From NCBI RefSeq assembly GCF_003253745.1, contig NZ_MZXV01000048.1:58505-122504 (forward strand): a stretch of DNA of 64,000 bases, given 5' to 3'. Numbering within the stretch: the first letter of the stretch is position 1; each line of letters starts with the position of its first letter. The translations under genes were made by a program, and so were the position numbers. The notes beneath the pieces are model-generated. The model was not told the origin of the DNA. It ran no database searches and worked only from the letters and a program-made list of their open reading frames with translations. Of this stretch, positions 50,645 to 59,247 are shown one piece after another. Source of the stretch: Mesorhizobium kowhaii (GTDB taxonomy: Bacteria > Pseudomonadota > Alphaproteobacteria > Rhizobiales > Rhizobiaceae).

Positions 50645-51496
50645 ATGAAGAAACTTGGCATTCTGGCTGGCGTCGCCGGCCTTGCACTGACGGCGGTGCT
50701 GGCCGCCTCGAGCGTCGGTTCGGCCGACGACAGCAAGCTCGAACAATTGAAGGCGCAAGGCTTCGCCCGCGTCGCCATCGCCAACGAGCCGCCCTATACG
50801 GCGGTCGCCGCCGACGGCAAGGTTTCGGGCGCGGCGCCCGACGTGGCGCGCGAGATCTTCAAGCGCCTCGGCGTCGCCGACATCGTCGCCTCGATCTCCG
50901 AATATGGCGCCATGATCCCCGGCCTGCAGGCCGGCCGCTTCGACGTCGTCACCGCCGGCCTGTTCATGAAGCCGGAGCGTTGCGCCGCCGTCGCCTATTC
51001 GGAGCCGGTTCTGTGTGACGCCGAGGCGATGCTGGTCAAGAAGGGCAATCCGAAAGGCTTCAAGAGCTATGAGGATGTCGCCAAGGACGCGACCGCCACG
51101 ATCGGCGCACCGGGCGGCGGCACCGAGGAGAAACTGGCGCTCAATGCCGGCGTGCCGCGCGAACGCGTCATCGTCGTGCCGGATGGCCAGAGTGGCGTGA
51201 AGATGCTGCAGGACGGCCGCATCGACGCCTATTCGCTGCCGGTTCTGTCGATCAATGACCTGGTCAAGAAGGCCGCCGATCCGAACCTCGAAGTCATCGC
51301 TCCCGTACAGGGCGCACCGGTCTATTGCGACGGCGCCGCCTTCAAGAAAGGCGACGAGGCGCTGCGCGACGCCTTTGATGTCGAGCTGGCCAAGCTGAAG
51401 AAGTCCGGCGAGTTCGCCAAGATCATCGAGCCCTATGGTTTCTCGGCGGCGGCGGCGATGTCGACGACGCGCGACAAGCTCTGCGCAGCGAAGTAG
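50645..51496 (+). CDS. ehuB: Ectoine/hydroxyectoine-binding periplasmic protein EhuB
   Basis: A 283-residue SBP_bac_3-type binding protein. The signal peptide has a KK start and a hydrophobic core ending near SVGSADD. The mature part has GFARVAIANEPPYTAVAADG, MIPGLQAGRFDVVTAGLFMK and GTEEKLALNAGVP. EhuB is the high-affinity receptor of the ectoine importer. The ATG at 50645 follows aaggagttggg. A block of three hairpins downstream separates it from the permeases. Confidence 0.9.
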   Translation: MKKLGILAGVAGLALTAVLAASSVGSADDSKLEQLKAQGFARVAIANEPPYTAVAADGKVSGAAPDVAREIFKRLGVADIVASISEYGAMIPGLQAGRFDVVTAGLFMKPERCAAVAYSEPVLCDAEAMLVKKGNPKGFKSYEDVAKDATATIGAPGGGTEEKLALNAGVPRERVIVVPDGQSGVKMLQDGRIDAYSLPVLSINDLVKKAADPNLEVIAPVQGAPVYCDGAAFKKGDEALRDAFDVELAKLKKSGEFAKIIEPYGFSAAAAMSTTRDKLCAAK

Positions 51497-51507
51497 GGCG
51501 CTCCTTT

Positions 51508-51636
51508 CCTTCTCCCCGTTCACGGGGAGAAGGTGGCCCGAAGGGCCGGATGAGGGGCAGCACCACACTTTGGTTGGTTCGCGCTGCCCCTCATCTGCCT
51601 GCCGGCATCTTCTCCCCGTGCACGGGGAGAAGATGC
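51508..51636. repeat. Three-hairpin block between ehuB and ehuC
   Basis: Three consecutive perfect stems: CCTTCTCCCCG/CGGGGAGAAGG (51508-51533), GATGAGGGGCAGC/GCTGCCCCTCATC (51549-51561 with 51583-51595) and GCATCTTCTCCCCG/CGGGGAGAAGATGC (51605-51636). I recall this type of repeat block in many Mesorhizobium intergenic regions. It likely uncouples ehuB expression from the membrane genes. Confidence 0.85.
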
Positions 51637-51665
51637 CTAAAACCAACGTTGGAACTTCGAATTTC

Positions 51666-52325
51666 ATGACCCAGTGGTCCGGCTATTTCGGTCTGATATT
51701 GCAGGGAGCGCTTGTCACCATCGAGCTGACGCTGATGGGGTCGGTGCTTGCCCTGTTCATGGCCTTTCTCGCCGGCATGGGGCGGCTGTCGCGCTTCTTC
51801 GTGCTGCGGGCGCTGGCCACCGTCTATATCGAATTCTTCCGCGGCACCTCGATCTTCGTGCAGCTGTTCTTCGCCTATTTCGTGCTGCCCTTTGCCGGCA
51901 TATCGCTGACGCCGTTGCAGGCCGGCGTGTTGGCACTTGGCTTGAATGTCGGTGCCTATGCCGCCGAAGTGGTGCGCGGCGCCATCCAGTCGATCGGCCG
52001 CGAGCAATACGAGGCCTGCACCGCGCTCAATCTCGGCCGCTTGCAAGGCATGCGCCATGTCATCCTGCCGCAGGCGCTGCTGGTGATGCTGCCGACGTTC
52101 GGCAACAATGCCATCGAACTGCTCAAGGCGACCGCCGTGGTGTCGCTGATCTCGCTCACCGACCTGACCTTCCAGGCACAGGTGGTGCGCGCGCAGACCG
52201 GCAACACCATGGTGCCGTTCACCACCATCCTGATCATCTACTTCATCCTCGCCTTGCTCATCTCGTGGGGCGTGCGCTCGCTGGAACGCCGCATGGCGCG
52301 CGGCCTCGACGGAGTGCGCGTCTGA
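51666..52325 (+). CDS. ehuC: Ectoine/hydroxyectoine ABC transporter permease EhuC
   Basis: A 219-residue HisMQ-type permease with hydrophobic segments from GLILQGALVTIELTLMGSVL onwards, EFFRGTSIFVQLFF, the EAA-type loop SIGREQYEACTALNLGRLQG and a basic C-terminus. I start at ATG 51666; an in-frame ATG at 51633 would add 11 residues but lies inside the stem of the upstream hairpin. It pairs with EhuD, whose gene begins 16 bases downstream. Confidence 0.88.
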   Translation: MTQWSGYFGLILQGALVTIELTLMGSVLALFMAFLAGMGRLSRFFVLRALATVYIEFFRGTSIFVQLFFAYFVLPFAGISLTPLQAGVLALGLNVGAYAAEVVRGAIQSIGREQYEACTALNLGRLQGMRHVILPQALLVMLPTFGNNAIELLKATAVVSLISLTDLTFQAQVVRAQTGNTMVPFTTILIIYFILALLISWGVRSLERRMARGLDGVRV

Positions 52326-52341
52326 TGGCCGGAGCCTGCTG

Positions 52342-53001
52342 ATGGAATGGGATTGGAACTTCGTCTGGGAAATCATGCCGACGCTGATCCAGGGGGTGAA
52401 GATCACCATCCTGGCAACGCTGCTCGGCTCGGTGCTGGCGGCAATCGTCGGGCTGGGCATCGCGCTGGCGCGCCGCTCGCCGAACCGGGCCTTGTCGCGC
52501 ACCGTCGGCTTTCTCGCCGAGTTCATTCGCGGCACGCCGCTCCTGGTGCAGCTCTATTTCATCTTCTACGTGCTGCCCGACATCGGCATCCTTTTGCCGC
52601 CGCTGGTCGCCGGTGTCATCGGGCTCGGGTTGCACTACGGCACCTACACGGCCGAAGTCTATCGCGCCGGTATTGAGAATGTGCCGCGCGGACAATGGGA
52701 GGCCGCCAAGGCCTGCAATCTGAATGCCAGGCAGACCTGGACCCACATTATCATTCCGCAGGCCATCCCGCCGATGATCCCGGCGCTCGCCAACTATTTC
52801 ATCGCCATGTTCAAGGAAACGCCGCTGCTGTCGGCGATCACCGTGCTGGAGCTGATGAATCAGGCGAAAAGCGTCGCCAACACCTACTATCGCTATATCG
52901 AGCCGATCACGCTGGTGGGTGCTTTCTTCCTTGCCATCAGTCTTTGTTCGGTCGTGCTGCTGCGCCGGCTGGAACGCCGCTACGGCAAGATCGAGAGGTA
53001 G
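52342..53001 (+). CDS. ehuD: Ectoine/hydroxyectoine ABC transporter permease EhuD
   Basis: A 219-residue HisMQ-type permease: GVKITILATLLGSVLAAIVG, FIRGTPLLVQLYFIFYVLP, the coupling loop NVPRGQWEAAKACNLNARQT and a basic tail. It has the same length as EhuC, as expected for a heterodimeric channel. The eutA gene starts three bases after its stop, so uptake and catabolic genes form one operon. Confidence 0.9.
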   Translation: MEWDWNFVWEIMPTLIQGVKITILATLLGSVLAAIVGLGIALARRSPNRALSRTVGFLAEFIRGTPLLVQLYFIFYVLPDIGILLPPLVAGVIGLGLHYGTYTAEVYRAGIENVPRGQWEAAKACNLNARQTWTHIIIPQAIPPMIPALANYFIAMFKETPLLSAITVLELMNQAKSVANTYYRYIEPITLVGAFFLAISLCSVVLLRRLERRYGKIER

Positions 53002-53004
53002 TTC

Positions 53005-53784
53005 GTGAAACCCTTGCCCGAGATCAAGGTCTATCCTGAACGGCCGGTGCTCGACGGCCGCCCGCTGGAGCGGCGCGTCGGCCTGATCATCCTTGCCACC
53101 GACCACACGACCGAACCGGATTTTCGCCGCATGGTGGCGAGCGAGCGGATCGGCGTCTATGTCGCGCGCATTCCCTATGCCAACCCGACGACGCCGGAAA
53201 ATCTGCGCAAGATGCAGCCGGCGCTGACGGCGGGTGCGGCTCTGATCCTGCCCGACGAGCCGCTCGACGCCATCTGCTATTCCTGCACTTCGGCCTCGGT
53301 GGTGATCGGCGATGCCGAGATCGAGGCGGCGATCCAGGCCGCCAAGCCCGGTGTGCCGGTCGTCACGCCGCCAATGGCCGGCGTGCGCGGGCTGCGTGCG
53401 CTGGGCGTAAGCAAGATCAGCATTCTCACCCCCTATACGGTCGAGACCAGCCGGCCGATGGCGGCCTATTTCGCAGCACATGGGTTCGACATCGCCAGCG
53501 TCACCTGCCTCGGCTTCGACGACGATCGCGAGATGGCGCGCATCGCACCGGCAGCGCTTGTCGATCTCGCGCGCGAGGCGACACACGCGAGTGCCGATGC
53601 GCTGTTCGTGTCCTGCACGGCGCTTCGCGGTGCGCTCGCGGTCACCGGAATGGAACAGACGATCGGCCGTCCCGTTATCACCAGCAACCAGGCGACCGCC
53701 TGGAACTGCTTGCGGCTTTGCGGCGACGAGACAGCCCGTCCCGAATTCGGCCGCCTGATGACGCTGCCCTTGCCGCGCGATTGA
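53005..53784 (+). CDS. eutA: Ectoine utilisation protein EutA (Asp/Glu racemase / maleate isomerase-like)
   Basis: A 259-residue member of the Asp/Glu/hydantoin racemase superfamily. The two Cys motifs of this fold are present: Cys94 in CYSCTSAS and Cys204 in FVSCTALRG. EutA is conserved in hydroxyectoine-degradation clusters. With EutB and EutC it is thought to convert 5-hydroxyectoine to ectoine, though its exact reaction is unproven as far as I know. The start is the GTG at 53005, and the stop overlaps the eutB ATG. Confidence 0.9.
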   Translation: MKPLPEIKVYPERPVLDGRPLERRVGLIILATDHTTEPDFRRMVASERIGVYVARIPYANPTTPENLRKMQPALTAGAALILPDEPLDAICYSCTSASVVIGDAEIEAAIQAAKPGVPVVTPPMAGVRGLRALGVSKISILTPYTVETSRPMAAYFAAHGFDIASVTCLGFDDDREMARIAPAALVDLAREATHASADALFVSCTALRGALAVTGMEQTIGRPVITSNQATAWNCLRLCGDETARPEFGRLMTLPLPRD

Positions 53785-54782
53785 TGATCATGACACAGGT
53801 TAGCCCTCAGCACATTCGCGCCGCGCGTGAGCGTATTGCCGGCAAGGTCGAGCGTACGCCGACCGTGCTCTCGCAAAACCTGTCCGAACGCTTCGGCGTT
53901 CCCGTCCACCTCAAGCTCGAACACCGGCAGACCACTGGCAGCTTCAAATTGCGCGGCGCCTCAAATGCTGTCGCTTCGCTGAACGCAGCGGAGAAGGCAC
54001 GTGGCGTGATCGCGGCGTCGACCGGCAATCATGGCCGGGCACTTGCCCATGCGGCGAAACTCGAAGGCATGCGCGCGGTGATCTGCATGTCGCATCTGGT
54101 GCCCGGCAACAAGCTCGACGAGATCCGCCGGCTTGGCGCCGAAATCCGCATTGTCGGCAACAGCCAGGACGATGCGCAACAGGAAGTCGATCGGCTGGTG
54201 GCACAAGAGGGGCTGGTCATGCTGCCGCCCTTCGACCATCCCGATATCATCGCCGGGCAAGGCACGCTCGGGCTGGAGATGATCGAGCAGGTCCCGGATG
54301 CTGCGCTGATGCTGGTGCCGCTGTCCGGCGGTGGGCTGGCGGCGGGTGTTACCGCAGCCGTCAAGGGCGTCAGTCCCAGGACAAAAATCGTCGGCGTTTC
54401 GATGGCGCGCGGTGCGGCGATGAAGGCAAGCCTCGACGCCGGCCGCCCGGTACCGGTGGAGGAACTGCCGACGCTGGCGGATTCGCTCGGCGGCGGCATC
54501 GGCCTCGACAACCGGCTGACCTTCGCCATGTGCCGCGACCTGCTCGACGATGTCATTTTGCTTAGCGAGGACGAGATCGCCGCCGGCATCCGCCACGCCT
54601 ACGAACGAGAACGCGAGATCGTCGAGGGCGCCGGCGCGGTCGGCATCGCGGCGCTGCTCGCCGGCAAGGTCAACGCGAACGGCCCGGTGGTTGTGCTTCT
54701 TTCAGGACGCAACATCGATATGAATGCCCACCGCAAGATCGTCTGCGGCGAGGCGCCATCGCTGAAGGAGCACGCCGCATGA
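53784..54782 (+). CDS. eutB: Hydroxyectoine utilisation dehydratase EutB (threonine dehydratase-like)
   Basis: A 332-residue fold-type-II PLP enzyme with the PLP lysine in TGSFKLRGASN (Lys55), STGNHGRALAHAAKLEGM and the glycine-rich phosphate loop PLSGGGLAAGV. It resembles serine/threonine dehydratases and is thought to remove water from hydroxyectoine. The ATG at 53784 overlaps the eutA stop (TGATG); ATG 53790 is an alternative two residues in. The stop overlaps eutC (ATGA). Confidence 0.9.
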   Translation: MIMTQVSPQHIRAARERIAGKVERTPTVLSQNLSERFGVPVHLKLEHRQTTGSFKLRGASNAVASLNAAEKARGVIAASTGNHGRALAHAAKLEGMRAVICMSHLVPGNKLDEIRRLGAEIRIVGNSQDDAQQEVDRLVAQEGLVMLPPFDHPDIIAGQGTLGLEMIEQVPDAALMLVPLSGGGLAAGVTAAVKGVSPRTKIVGVSMARGAAMKASLDAGRPVPVEELPTLADSLGGGIGLDNRLTFAMCRDLLDDVILLSEDEIAAGIRHAYEREREIVEGAGAVGIAALLAGKVNANGPVVVLLSGRNIDMNAHRKIVCGEAPSLKEHAA

Positions 54783-55771
54783 GCCGGATGACCATCCTCA
54801 CCGAAGCAGAACTACGCACTATCGTGACGCTCGATCTCGATGCCGTCGCTTGCATCGAAAACGCTTTCCGCGCGCTCGCCACCCTGCCGGTGGCGATGCC
54901 GCCGATCCTGCGGCTGGACATTCCCGAGCATCGCGGCGAGGTCGATGTGAAGACCGCCTATGTGCCTGGCATCGACTGCTTCGCCATCAAGATCAGCCCC
55001 GGCTTCTTCGACAATCCGAAACTCGGCCTGCCCAGCGTCAACGGCATGATGGTGCTGCTGTCGGCCAAGACAGGCCTGGTCGAAGCGCTGCTGCTCGACA
55101 ATGGCTATCTCACCGATGTCCGCACGGCGGCGGCCGGCGCTGTCGCGGCGAAACATTTGTCGCGGCCGGAGTCCTCGGTGGCCACGATCTTTGGCGCCGG
55201 GGTGCAGGCCGGATTGCAGCTCGAAGCGCTCATGCTGGTGCGGCCGATCGCCGAGGCGCGCATCTGGGCGCGCGATGCCGTCAAGGCGGAGATGATCGCT
55301 GGCGCCTTGCGCGAAAAGCTCGGCATCGCGGTGCGCGCCGAGCCCGATGCGGCAAACGCGATTGCCGGCGCCGACATCGTCGTCACCACCACGCCGTCGA
55401 CCGAGCCGCTGGTGAAGGCGGGATTTGTCTCCGCCGGGCAGCACATCACCGCGATGGGATCGGACGCGGAGCACAAGAACGAGATCGCACCAGCCATCCT
55501 GCGCATGGCCGATCTCTATGTCGCCGACAGCGCCAGCCAGACAAGACGGCTGGGTGAGCTGCATCACGCCATCGCGGCGGGCGTGATGGCCGCGGATGCG
55601 GAGGTGACTGAACTCGGCCAGATCATCGCCGGCGCAAAACACGGGCGGCGCTCGGCCAGCGACATCACCATCGCCGATCTCACCGGCACCGGCGTGCAGG
55701 ACACGGCGATCGCCACGCTGGCCCGCGACCGGGCGCGGGCGGCCAATGCCGGAACCATTTTCGAAAGCTGA
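54779..55771 (+). CDS. eutC: Ectoine utilisation protein EutC (ornithine cyclodeaminase/mu-crystallin family)
   Basis: A 330-residue NAD(P)-binding protein of the ornithine cyclodeaminase/mu-crystallin family: LPSVNGMMVLLSAKTG, LTDVRTAAAGAVAAKHL, a GAGVQAGLQLEAL nucleotide loop and TTTPSTEPLV. In hydroxyectoine degradation it probably reduces the imine formed after EutB action. It is translationally coupled to eutB. A palindromic repeat separates it from doeA. Confidence 0.9.
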   Translation: MSRMTILTEAELRTIVTLDLDAVACIENAFRALATLPVAMPPILRLDIPEHRGEVDVKTAYVPGIDCFAIKISPGFFDNPKLGLPSVNGMMVLLSAKTGLVEALLLDNGYLTDVRTAAAGAVAAKHLSRPESSVATIFGAGVQAGLQLEALMLVRPIAEARIWARDAVKAEMIAGALREKLGIAVRAEPDAANAIAGADIVVTTTPSTEPLVKAGFVSAGQHITAMGSDAEHKNEIAPAILRMADLYVADSASQTRRLGELHHAIAAGVMAADAEVTELGQIIAGAKHGRRSASDITIADLTGTGVQDTAIATLARDRARAANAGTIFES

Positions 55772-55783
55772 TGCTGGCCGAAA

Positions 55784-55842
55784 GAGCATGATCCGGAAAA
55801 GTGGGAACCGGTTTTCCGAAGAGATCATGCTCAAACAAAAAA
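55784..55842. repeat. Rhizobial palindromic intergenic repeat, copy 4
   Basis: Outer arms GAGCATGATC (55784-55793) and GATCATGCTC (55823-55832) enclose CCGGAAAAGTGGGAACCGG and TTTTCCG, followed by CAAACAAAAAA. The core is shared with the other copies while the arms differ. Confidence 0.85.
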
Positions 55843-55909
55843 TTATCTGGAGCCAGATTCAACGAAGTTGAAGCGGGTTCCAAGGCCCAACAAACGAGGA
55901 AGCAAAAGA

Positions 55910-57088
55910 ATGATGCCGAATCTGAAATTCTCGCGCGGCGAATATGCGGAACGCCTCGCCAAGACCCGGCAGGCCATGGAGGCCAAGGGCGTCGATCTTT
56001 TGATCGTCAGTGATCCCTCCAACATGGCCTGGCTGACCGGCTATGACGGCTGGTCGTTCTATGTGCACCAGGCGGTTATCGTGCCGCCATCGGGCGAACC
56101 GGTCTGGTATGGCCGCGGCCAGGACGCCAACGGCGCCAAGCGCACCGCTTATCTCGCGCATGACAACATCGTCGGCTATGCCGACCACTATGTGCAGTCG
56201 ACCGAGCGCCATCCGATGGACTTCCTGTCCAGCGTGCTTGCCGATCGCGGCTGGGGCAAGCTCAGCATCGGCGTCGAGATGGACAATTACTGGTTCTCGG
56301 CTGCCGCCTTCGCATCGCTGCAGAAGCATTTGCCCCATGCCCGCTTTGTCGACGCCACCGCGCTGGTCAACTGGCAGCGCGCGGTGAAGAGCCCGACCGA
56401 GATCGACTATATGCGCAAGGCCGCCCGCATCGTCGAGGCGATGCACCAGCGCATCTTTGACAAGATCGAAGTCGGCATGCGCAAATGCGATCTCGTCGCT
56501 GAGATCTACGATGCGGGCACGCGCGGTGTTGACGGTATTGGCGGCGACTATCCGGCGATCGTGCCGCTGCTGCCGTCGGGCACTGACGCCTCGGCGCCGC
56601 ATCTGACCTGGGACGACAAACCGATGAAGCGGGGCGAGGGCACCTTCTTCGAGATCGCCGGCTGCTATAACCGCTATCACTGCCCGCTGTCGCGCACCGT
56701 CTTCCTCGGCAAGCCGACACAGGAATTCCTCGATGCCGAGAAGGCGACGCTGGAAGGCATGGAGGCAGGCCTGGCGGCGGCCAAGCCCGGCAACACCTGC
56801 GAGGACATCGCCAACGGCTTCTTCGCCGTGCTGAAGAAATACGGTATCGTCAAGGACAACCGCACCGGTTACCCGATCGGCCTGTCCTATCCGCCGGACT
56901 GGGGTGAACGCACGATGAGCCTGCGTCCCGGCGATCGCACCGAGCTCAAGCCCGGCATGACCTTCCATTTCATGACCGGCCTGTGGCTGGAAACGATGGG
57001 GCTGGAGATAACCGAGTCCATCCTGATCACCGAAACCGGTGTAGAGTGCCTGGCCAATGTGCCGCGCAAGCTGGTGGTGAAGGATTGA
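55910..57088 (+). CDS. doeA: Ectoine hydrolase DoeA (EutD), M24-peptidase fold
   Basis: A 392-residue creatinase/Xaa-Pro-peptidase-fold enzyme that opens the ectoine ring to N-acetyl-2,4-diaminobutyrate. It contains SDPSNMAWLTGYDGWSFYVH, PHLTWDDKPMKRGEGTF and FEIAGCYNRYHCPLSRTVF. At the place where dinuclear M24 peptidases have a second metal-binding Asp before xxRT it has PLSRT, so metal use may differ. The ATG at 55910 follows gaggaag; an ATG at 55913 is equally possible. It is followed by doeB after five bases. Confidence 0.92.
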   Translation: MMPNLKFSRGEYAERLAKTRQAMEAKGVDLLIVSDPSNMAWLTGYDGWSFYVHQAVIVPPSGEPVWYGRGQDANGAKRTAYLAHDNIVGYADHYVQSTERHPMDFLSSVLADRGWGKLSIGVEMDNYWFSAAAFASLQKHLPHARFVDATALVNWQRAVKSPTEIDYMRKAARIVEAMHQRIFDKIEVGMRKCDLVAEIYDAGTRGVDGIGGDYPAIVPLLPSGTDASAPHLTWDDKPMKRGEGTFFEIAGCYNRYHCPLSRTVFLGKPTQEFLDAEKATLEGMEAGLAAAKPGNTCEDIANGFFAVLKKYGIVKDNRTGYPIGLSYPPDWGERTMSLRPGDRTELKPGMTFHFMTGLWLETMGLEITESILITETGVECLANVPRKLVVKD

Positions 57089-57093
57089 AACCG

Positions 57094-58092
57094 ATGTCCA
57101 GTCTCCGCCCGTCGCCGATCGCGCCGACCGTCGATTTCGACCGCGACGGCGTCCAGCATGGTTTCCTGCGTTTGCCCTACAGCCGTGACGATTCCGCGTG
57201 GGGCTCGGTGATGATCCCGATATGCGTCATCCGCAACGGCAAGGGACCGACAGCGCTGCTTTCCGGCGGCAACCATGGCGACGAGTATGAAGGGCCGCTG
57301 GCGCTCTACGATCTTGCCCGCACGCTCGATCCGAAAGATGTCAGCGGCACGGTGATCAACGTGCCGGCGATGAACTATCCTGCCTTCCGCGCCGGCACAC
57401 GCACCTCGCCGATCGACAAGGGCAATATGAACCGCAGCTTTCCCGGCCGGCCGAACGGCACGGTGACCGAGAAGATCGCCGACTACTTCCAGCGCGAATT
57501 GCTGCCTCGTGCGGACATCGTGTTCGACTTCCATTCCGGCGGCAAGACGCTGGAATTCGTGCCGTTCTGCGCCGCGCACACTTTGCCCGACAAGGCGCTG
57601 GAGCAGAAAGCCTTCGACGCGGTGGCGGCATTCGCTGCTCCGTTCTCGATGCGCATGATCGAGATCGATGCCGTCGGCATGTACGACACGGCGGCAGAGG
57701 AGATGGGCAAGGTCTTCGTCAGCACCGAGCTCGGCGGCGGTGGCACCTCGCGCGCGCAAACCGTGCGGATTGCACGGCGCGGCATTCTCAATGTGCTGCG
57801 CCATGCCGGCATCGTTGATGGTGCGGTCGAGAAGACTCGAACTCAATGGCTCGACATGCCGTCGGGCGATTGTTTCTCCTTCGCCGAAGACGATGGCATG
57901 ATCGAAACCATGGTCGATCTTGGCGAGCCCGTCGAGAGGGGCGGTGTGCTGGCCCGCATCCATTCCGTCGGCCGCACCGGCATCGCCCCTCAGGAAATCA
58001 GGGCAAAAATGTCGGGCATGCTGGCGGCGCGGCATTTTCCCGGCCTGGTCAAGGCCGGCGACTGCGCCGCGGTGGTCGCCGTGCACGTCTGA
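57094..58092 (+). CDS. doeB: N-acetyl-2,4-diaminobutyrate deacetylase DoeB (EutE)
   Basis: A 332-residue succinylglutamate-desuccinylase/aspartoacylase-fold hydrolase. Zinc ligands lie in GGNHGDEYEG (His61, Glu64) and FDFHSGG (His147). A C-terminal beta domain ends KAGDCAAVVAVHV. It removes the acetyl group from the DoeA product to give diaminobutyrate, which DoeD then transaminates. It is the last recognisable gene of the ectoine operon. Confidence 0.92.
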   Translation: MSSLRPSPIAPTVDFDRDGVQHGFLRLPYSRDDSAWGSVMIPICVIRNGKGPTALLSGGNHGDEYEGPLALYDLARTLDPKDVSGTVINVPAMNYPAFRAGTRTSPIDKGNMNRSFPGRPNGTVTEKIADYFQRELLPRADIVFDFHSGGKTLEFVPFCAAHTLPDKALEQKAFDAVAAFAAPFSMRMIEIDAVGMYDTAAEEMGKVFVSTELGGGGTSRAQTVRIARRGILNVLRHAGIVDGAVEKTRTQWLDMPSGDCFSFAEDDGMIETMVDLGEPVERGGVLARIHSVGRTGIAPQEIRAKMSGMLAARHFPGLVKAGDCAAVVAVHV

Positions 58093-58575
58093 GCGTTCCG
58101 CCCCGGGGGCCTGCTCCGGGCGGTCAAGTGCCGAAACCTTGCAGCGTCCTCGCCTGCTTTGCCTCCTTCGCGGAGCCTCCGACGCGGCGGAAAGAAGCAG
58201 GATGGCGCGCGGAGTCGACATTGCCCGAGGATGTCACTATATACCGGCGGCTTCGACCCGCGCGCCAAACGGCAGCGCCCCCGAAGCGACTGTAAATGTG
58301 TTACGAATTGCGCCATCTATTGTGACGAAATCGGCTCGGAAACCGGAAAAAAGCAAGTAGAAACAGTGGCGCGGAGCTGGGCGTGATCCCAGCCAGGTAC
58401 CGACCCCTCAGAAACAGAAAATGCTCTTGACCCCTCGATTTCCTTTGGCTCTGTGGACCTTGGACAAGATCGGATTGCCCGTTGGTGACGACTCGGCTCG
58501 TATGGGGACATGCATCCTTCGCGGGGTGTCGGCGTTTATGATTACCAACCGGCTTTGCCGCCAGGGAACAGCAGT
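58093..58575 (+). other. Intergenic region without a recognisable gene
   Basis: Between doeB and the DUF768 gene all open frames look like chance frames of GC-rich DNA; none has a convincing ribosome site or recognisable motif. No terminator with a T run was found directly after doeB. I see nothing else to annotate. Confidence 0.6.
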
Positions 58576-58827
58576 ATGAGTGAACACGCGATCGAGTTCT
58601 TGCGGGGATGGATTGGCGAAAAGGTCCACTGCCAGTCATCCCAGGCCAGGATCGACAAGCAGGCCGAGACTCTGGCCAGGGAGTGCGCTGCCAAGGCGGC
58701 AGAAGTCGGCATCCCCCTGGAGGACATCCAGGAAGAAGTCGGCGACATTCAGGAACTGATTGCCTCCCGGCTCGAGGAAGCGGCAGAGGCCGACGAGCAC
58801 CAGCAGGCTCCCAAAGCCGCGGAGTAG
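58576..58827 (+). CDS. DUF768-type small protein (83 aa)
   Basis: An 83-residue acidic protein starting MSEHAIEFLRGWIGEKVHC, with a helical, Glu/Ala-rich remainder (AAEVGIPLEDIQEEVGDIQE). This matches my memory of DUF768, a family found in many copies in Mesorhizobium genomes and of unknown function. There is no signal peptide. Weak ribosome site cagggaa before the ATG. A fragment of the palindromic repeat follows the stop. Confidence 0.75.
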   Translation: MSEHAIEFLRGWIGEKVHCQSSQARIDKQAETLARECAAKAAEVGIPLEDIQEEVGDIQELIASRLEEAAEADEHQQAPKAAE

Positions 58828-58833
58828 CCGCTC

Positions 58834-58855
58834 AGAGCAATTCCAGGAAAAGTGT
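58834..58855. repeat. Partial copy of the palindromic intergenic repeat
   Basis: 22 bases identical to the start of the copy at 5739-5760 (AGAGCAATTCC, GGAAAAGTGT). The second half is absent; it is replaced by a small hairpin GCGGGC/GCCCGC (about 58863-58880). Confidence 0.75.
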
Positions 58856-58897
58856 CTGAAACGCGGGCTGTTCGGCCCGCGTCTTCGTATCAGCCCT

Positions 58898-59211
58898 CAG
58901 CCAAACTTCTCTTTCAGACCAAATTTTTCTTTCAACCACGCCTTCGGCAACGCCGGCACGAAATTGCCGTCGCGCCCGCTCATGTCGTCATTGGCGACCA
59001 AGGTCAGATAGCGGTTGCCGTAACGGCTTGCGCCGATGAGCGGATGTCAGGCGATGTCGGCTTTTGACCCAAGCGGACGCCAGCGGTCAGCGCCGCGTGT
59101 GGCCAGCAACCTCTTGGCGGCGAGACGTTGCAGCGCATTCAACTACGCCTCATGCTCGAAATCGAAGTCGATATCGATGGCCCACTGGCGAAGCCGGCAC
59201 GCTCAACGTAG
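58898..59211 (-). pseudogene. Decayed 3' end of an unrecognised gene
   Basis: One minus-strand frame reads RLLATRGADRWRPLGSKADI, stop, HPLIGASRYGNRYLTLVAND, then DMSGRDGNFVPALPKAW and a stop near 58899, with further stops upstream. The internal TGA replaces what looks like a Trp codon. The amino-acid pattern is protein-like and continuous in frame, so I read it as a dead gene end. I do not recognise the family. Confidence 0.45.
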
Positions 59212-59247
59212 TGTTGGCCGCGCCGCTTGCGTGGGGGGGGCGCCACG

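Noticed and set aside
50498..51636. Repeated units between ehuA, ehuB and ehuC as a CRISPR array.
   Set aside because: The repeats are few, imperfect and hairpin-type, without unique spacers or cas genes.
58093..58575. Short open frames downstream of doeB as small genes.
   Set aside because: None has a ribosome site, recognisable motif or plausible composition.
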